Source: Yersinia intermedia (GTDB taxonomy: Bacteria; Pseudomonadota; Gammaproteobacteria; Enterobacterales; Enterobacteriaceae). From it: DNA of 64,000 nt. Where the stretch lies: assembly GCF_900635455.1 (NCBI RefSeq), contig NZ_LR134116.1, positions 3,906,001 to 3,970,000 on the forward strand, given 5' to 3'. Positions 62,801-64,000 of the stretch are shown one piece after another. Made by a program: the position numbers and the translations under genes. Positions within the stretch are counted from its first letter, which is position 1; each line of letters starts with the position of its first letter. Under the pieces are notes generated by a model, which worked only from the letters and a program-made list of their open reading frames with translations, had not been told where the DNA came from and made no database searches.

Positions 62801-64000
62801 GTGGCTCAATACGTCTATTCTATGCATCGTGTCGGCAAAGTCGTTCCGCCGAAACGTCATATTCTGAAAAACATCTCCCTGAGTTTCTTCCCTGGGGCCA
62901 AAATTGGTGTGCTGGGCCTTAACGGTTCGGGTAAATCTACCTTACTGCGTATCATGGCGGGTATTGATACTGATATTGAAGGCGAAGCCCGCCCGCAGCC
63001 TGGTATCAAAATTGGTTACCTGCCGCAGGAGCCTAAGCTAAATCTTGAGCAAACCGTGCGTGAATCGGTTGAAGAGGCTGTGGGTGAAGTTAAACGCGCG
63101 CTGACCCGTCTGGATGAGGTTTATGCGCTGTATGCCGATCCTGATGCTGACTTTGATAAGCTGGCGAAGGAACAAGGCGAGCTGGAAGCGATTATCCAGT
63201 CCCATGATGGACATAACCTGGATAACCAGTTAGAACGTGCTGCCGATGCTCTGCGCCTGCCGCCGTGGGATGCCAAAATTGCCAATCTATCCGGTGGTGA
63301 ACGCCGCCGTGTGGCAATTTGCCGCCTGTTGCTGGAAAAACCCGACATGTTGTTGCTGGATGAACCCACTAACCACTTGGATGCCGAATCCGTGGCTTGG
63401 CTGGAGCGCTTCTTGCACGACTACGAGGGCACTGTTGTCGCCATTACCCATGACCGTTACTTCCTTGATAATGTGGCGGGTTGGATTCTGGAACTGGACC
63501 GTGGCGAAGGCATTCCGTGGGAAGGCAATTACTCCTCATGGCTGGAGCAGAAAGATGCTCGTCTGGCACTGGAAGCCTCTTCCGAAGCCGCACGCCGTAA
63601 GTCTATTGAGAAAGAGCTGGAGTGGGTTCGTCAGAATCCCAAAGGCCGTCAGGCGAAAGGTAAAGCACGTCTGGCCCGCTTTGAAGAGCTTAACAGCGTT
63701 GAGTATCAAAAACGTAACGAAACCAGTGAGTTGTTCATTCCACCGGGTCCACGGTTGGGCGACAAAGTGCTGGAAGTTGAGCACCTGAGCAAGTCTTACG
63801 GTGACCGCTTGCTGATTGATGATCTGACCTTTGCGCTGCCGAAAGGGGCGATAGTGGGGATCATCGGGCCGAACGGTGCCGGTAAATCAACACTGTTCCG
63901 CATGTTATCTGGGCAGGAACAACCTGATTCCGGCACGATTTCACTGGGTGATACCGTGCAATTGGCATCGGTTGATCAGTTCCGTGACAACATGGACAAC
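62801..64000 (+). CDS. ettA: Energy-dependent translational throttle EttA (partial)
   Basis: EttA (YjjK) is an ABC-F protein that binds the ribosomal E site and gates entry into elongation according to ADP/ATP. The start is GTG 62801 (VAQYVYSMHRVGKVVPP), with GAGAGG upstream; 400 codons are present and the frame is open at the window end, against about 555 in E. coli. The first ABC domain has Walker A GLNGSGKST, signature LSGGERRRV and LLDEPTNHLD. The Arg/Lys-rich linker follows, and the second Walker A GPNGAGKST appears near residue 357. It is a downstream neighbour of slt in E. coli. Confidence 0.96.
   Translation, partial: MAQYVYSMHRVGKVVPPKRHILKNISLSFFPGAKIGVLGLNGSGKSTLLRIMAGIDTDIEGEARPQPGIKIGYLPQEPKLNLEQTVRESVEEAVGEVKRALTRLDEVYALYADPDADFDKLAKEQGELEAIIQSHDGHNLDNQLERAADALRLPPWDAKIANLSGGERRRVAICRLLLEKPDMLLLDEPTNHLDAESVAWLERFLHDYEGTVVAITHDRYFLDNVAGWILELDRGEGIPWEGNYSSWLEQKDARLALEASSEAARRKSIEKELEWVRQNPKGRQAKGKARLARFEELNSVEYQKRNETSELFIPPGPRLGDKVLEVEHLSKSYGDRLLIDDLTFALPKGAIVGIIGPNGAGKSTLFRMLSGQEQPDSGTISLGDTVQLASVDQFRDNMDN

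Overview
The window reads as chromosomal DNA of a Yersinia species. The evidence is the many ERIC-type intergenic palindromes, an hmsCDE-type biofilm operon, and core proteins that resemble Yersinia and Escherichia coli orthologues as I remember them. Some proteins, NhaA for example, seem to differ from the Y. pestis/pseudotuberculosis versions I recall. A species nearer Y. enterocolitica is therefore possible, but this is not proven.

The backbone is nearly colinear with E. coli K-12 read backwards from about 1.4 min through 0 to 99.7 min. The order is polB-rapA-rluA-djlA, lptD-surA-pdxA-rsmA-apaG-apaH, folA, carAB, dapB, ileS-lspA-fkpB-ispH with ribF, rpsT, nhaA-nhaR, dnaK-dnaJ, satP, mog, talB, yaaA, thrLABC, yjjY/arcA, creA, rob, gpmB, yjjX, trpR, slt, ettA (cut by the window end). 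Differences from that backbone are: yjjP-yjjB plus a LysE-family exporter between folA and carB; a large AT-rich gene plus an MFS transporter between satP and mog; and a P-type ATPase plus hmsC-hmsD-hmsE between slt and ettA. Between thrL and yjjY, where K-12 carries yjtD, there is about 700 bp of AT-rich non-coding DNA.

Most genes are housekeeping: outer-membrane assembly (lptD, surA, djlA), translation and RNA modification (rluA, rsmA, ileS, rpsT, ettA), amino acid and pyrimidine synthesis (thrABC, dapB, carAB), cofactors (pdxA, folA, ribF, mog), isoprenoids (ispH), lipoprotein maturation (lspA), chaperones (dnaKJ), pH/Na+ homeostasis (nhaAR) and global regulation (arcA, rob, trpR). Regulation can be read directly at several loci: a thr leader peptide with attenuator, a trp operator before trpR, two sigma-32 promoters before dnaK, an ArgR box before carA (TTG start), and a consensus promoter before rpsT (TTG start).

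Four things stand out. First, polB is interrupted by one in-frame TGA where a Trp codon is expected. Second, an 816-residue secreted protein (37203-39653) joins two beta/gamma-crystallin domains, an uncharacterised middle and a GNAT-like C-terminus whose DNA is much richer in GC; this is the best candidate for something undescribed. Third, ERIC elements are dense and structurally varied: insertion-bearing, internally deleted, half copies and a 105-bp tandem duplication. Fourth, the conserved arcA leader overlaps the antisense small ORF yjjY.
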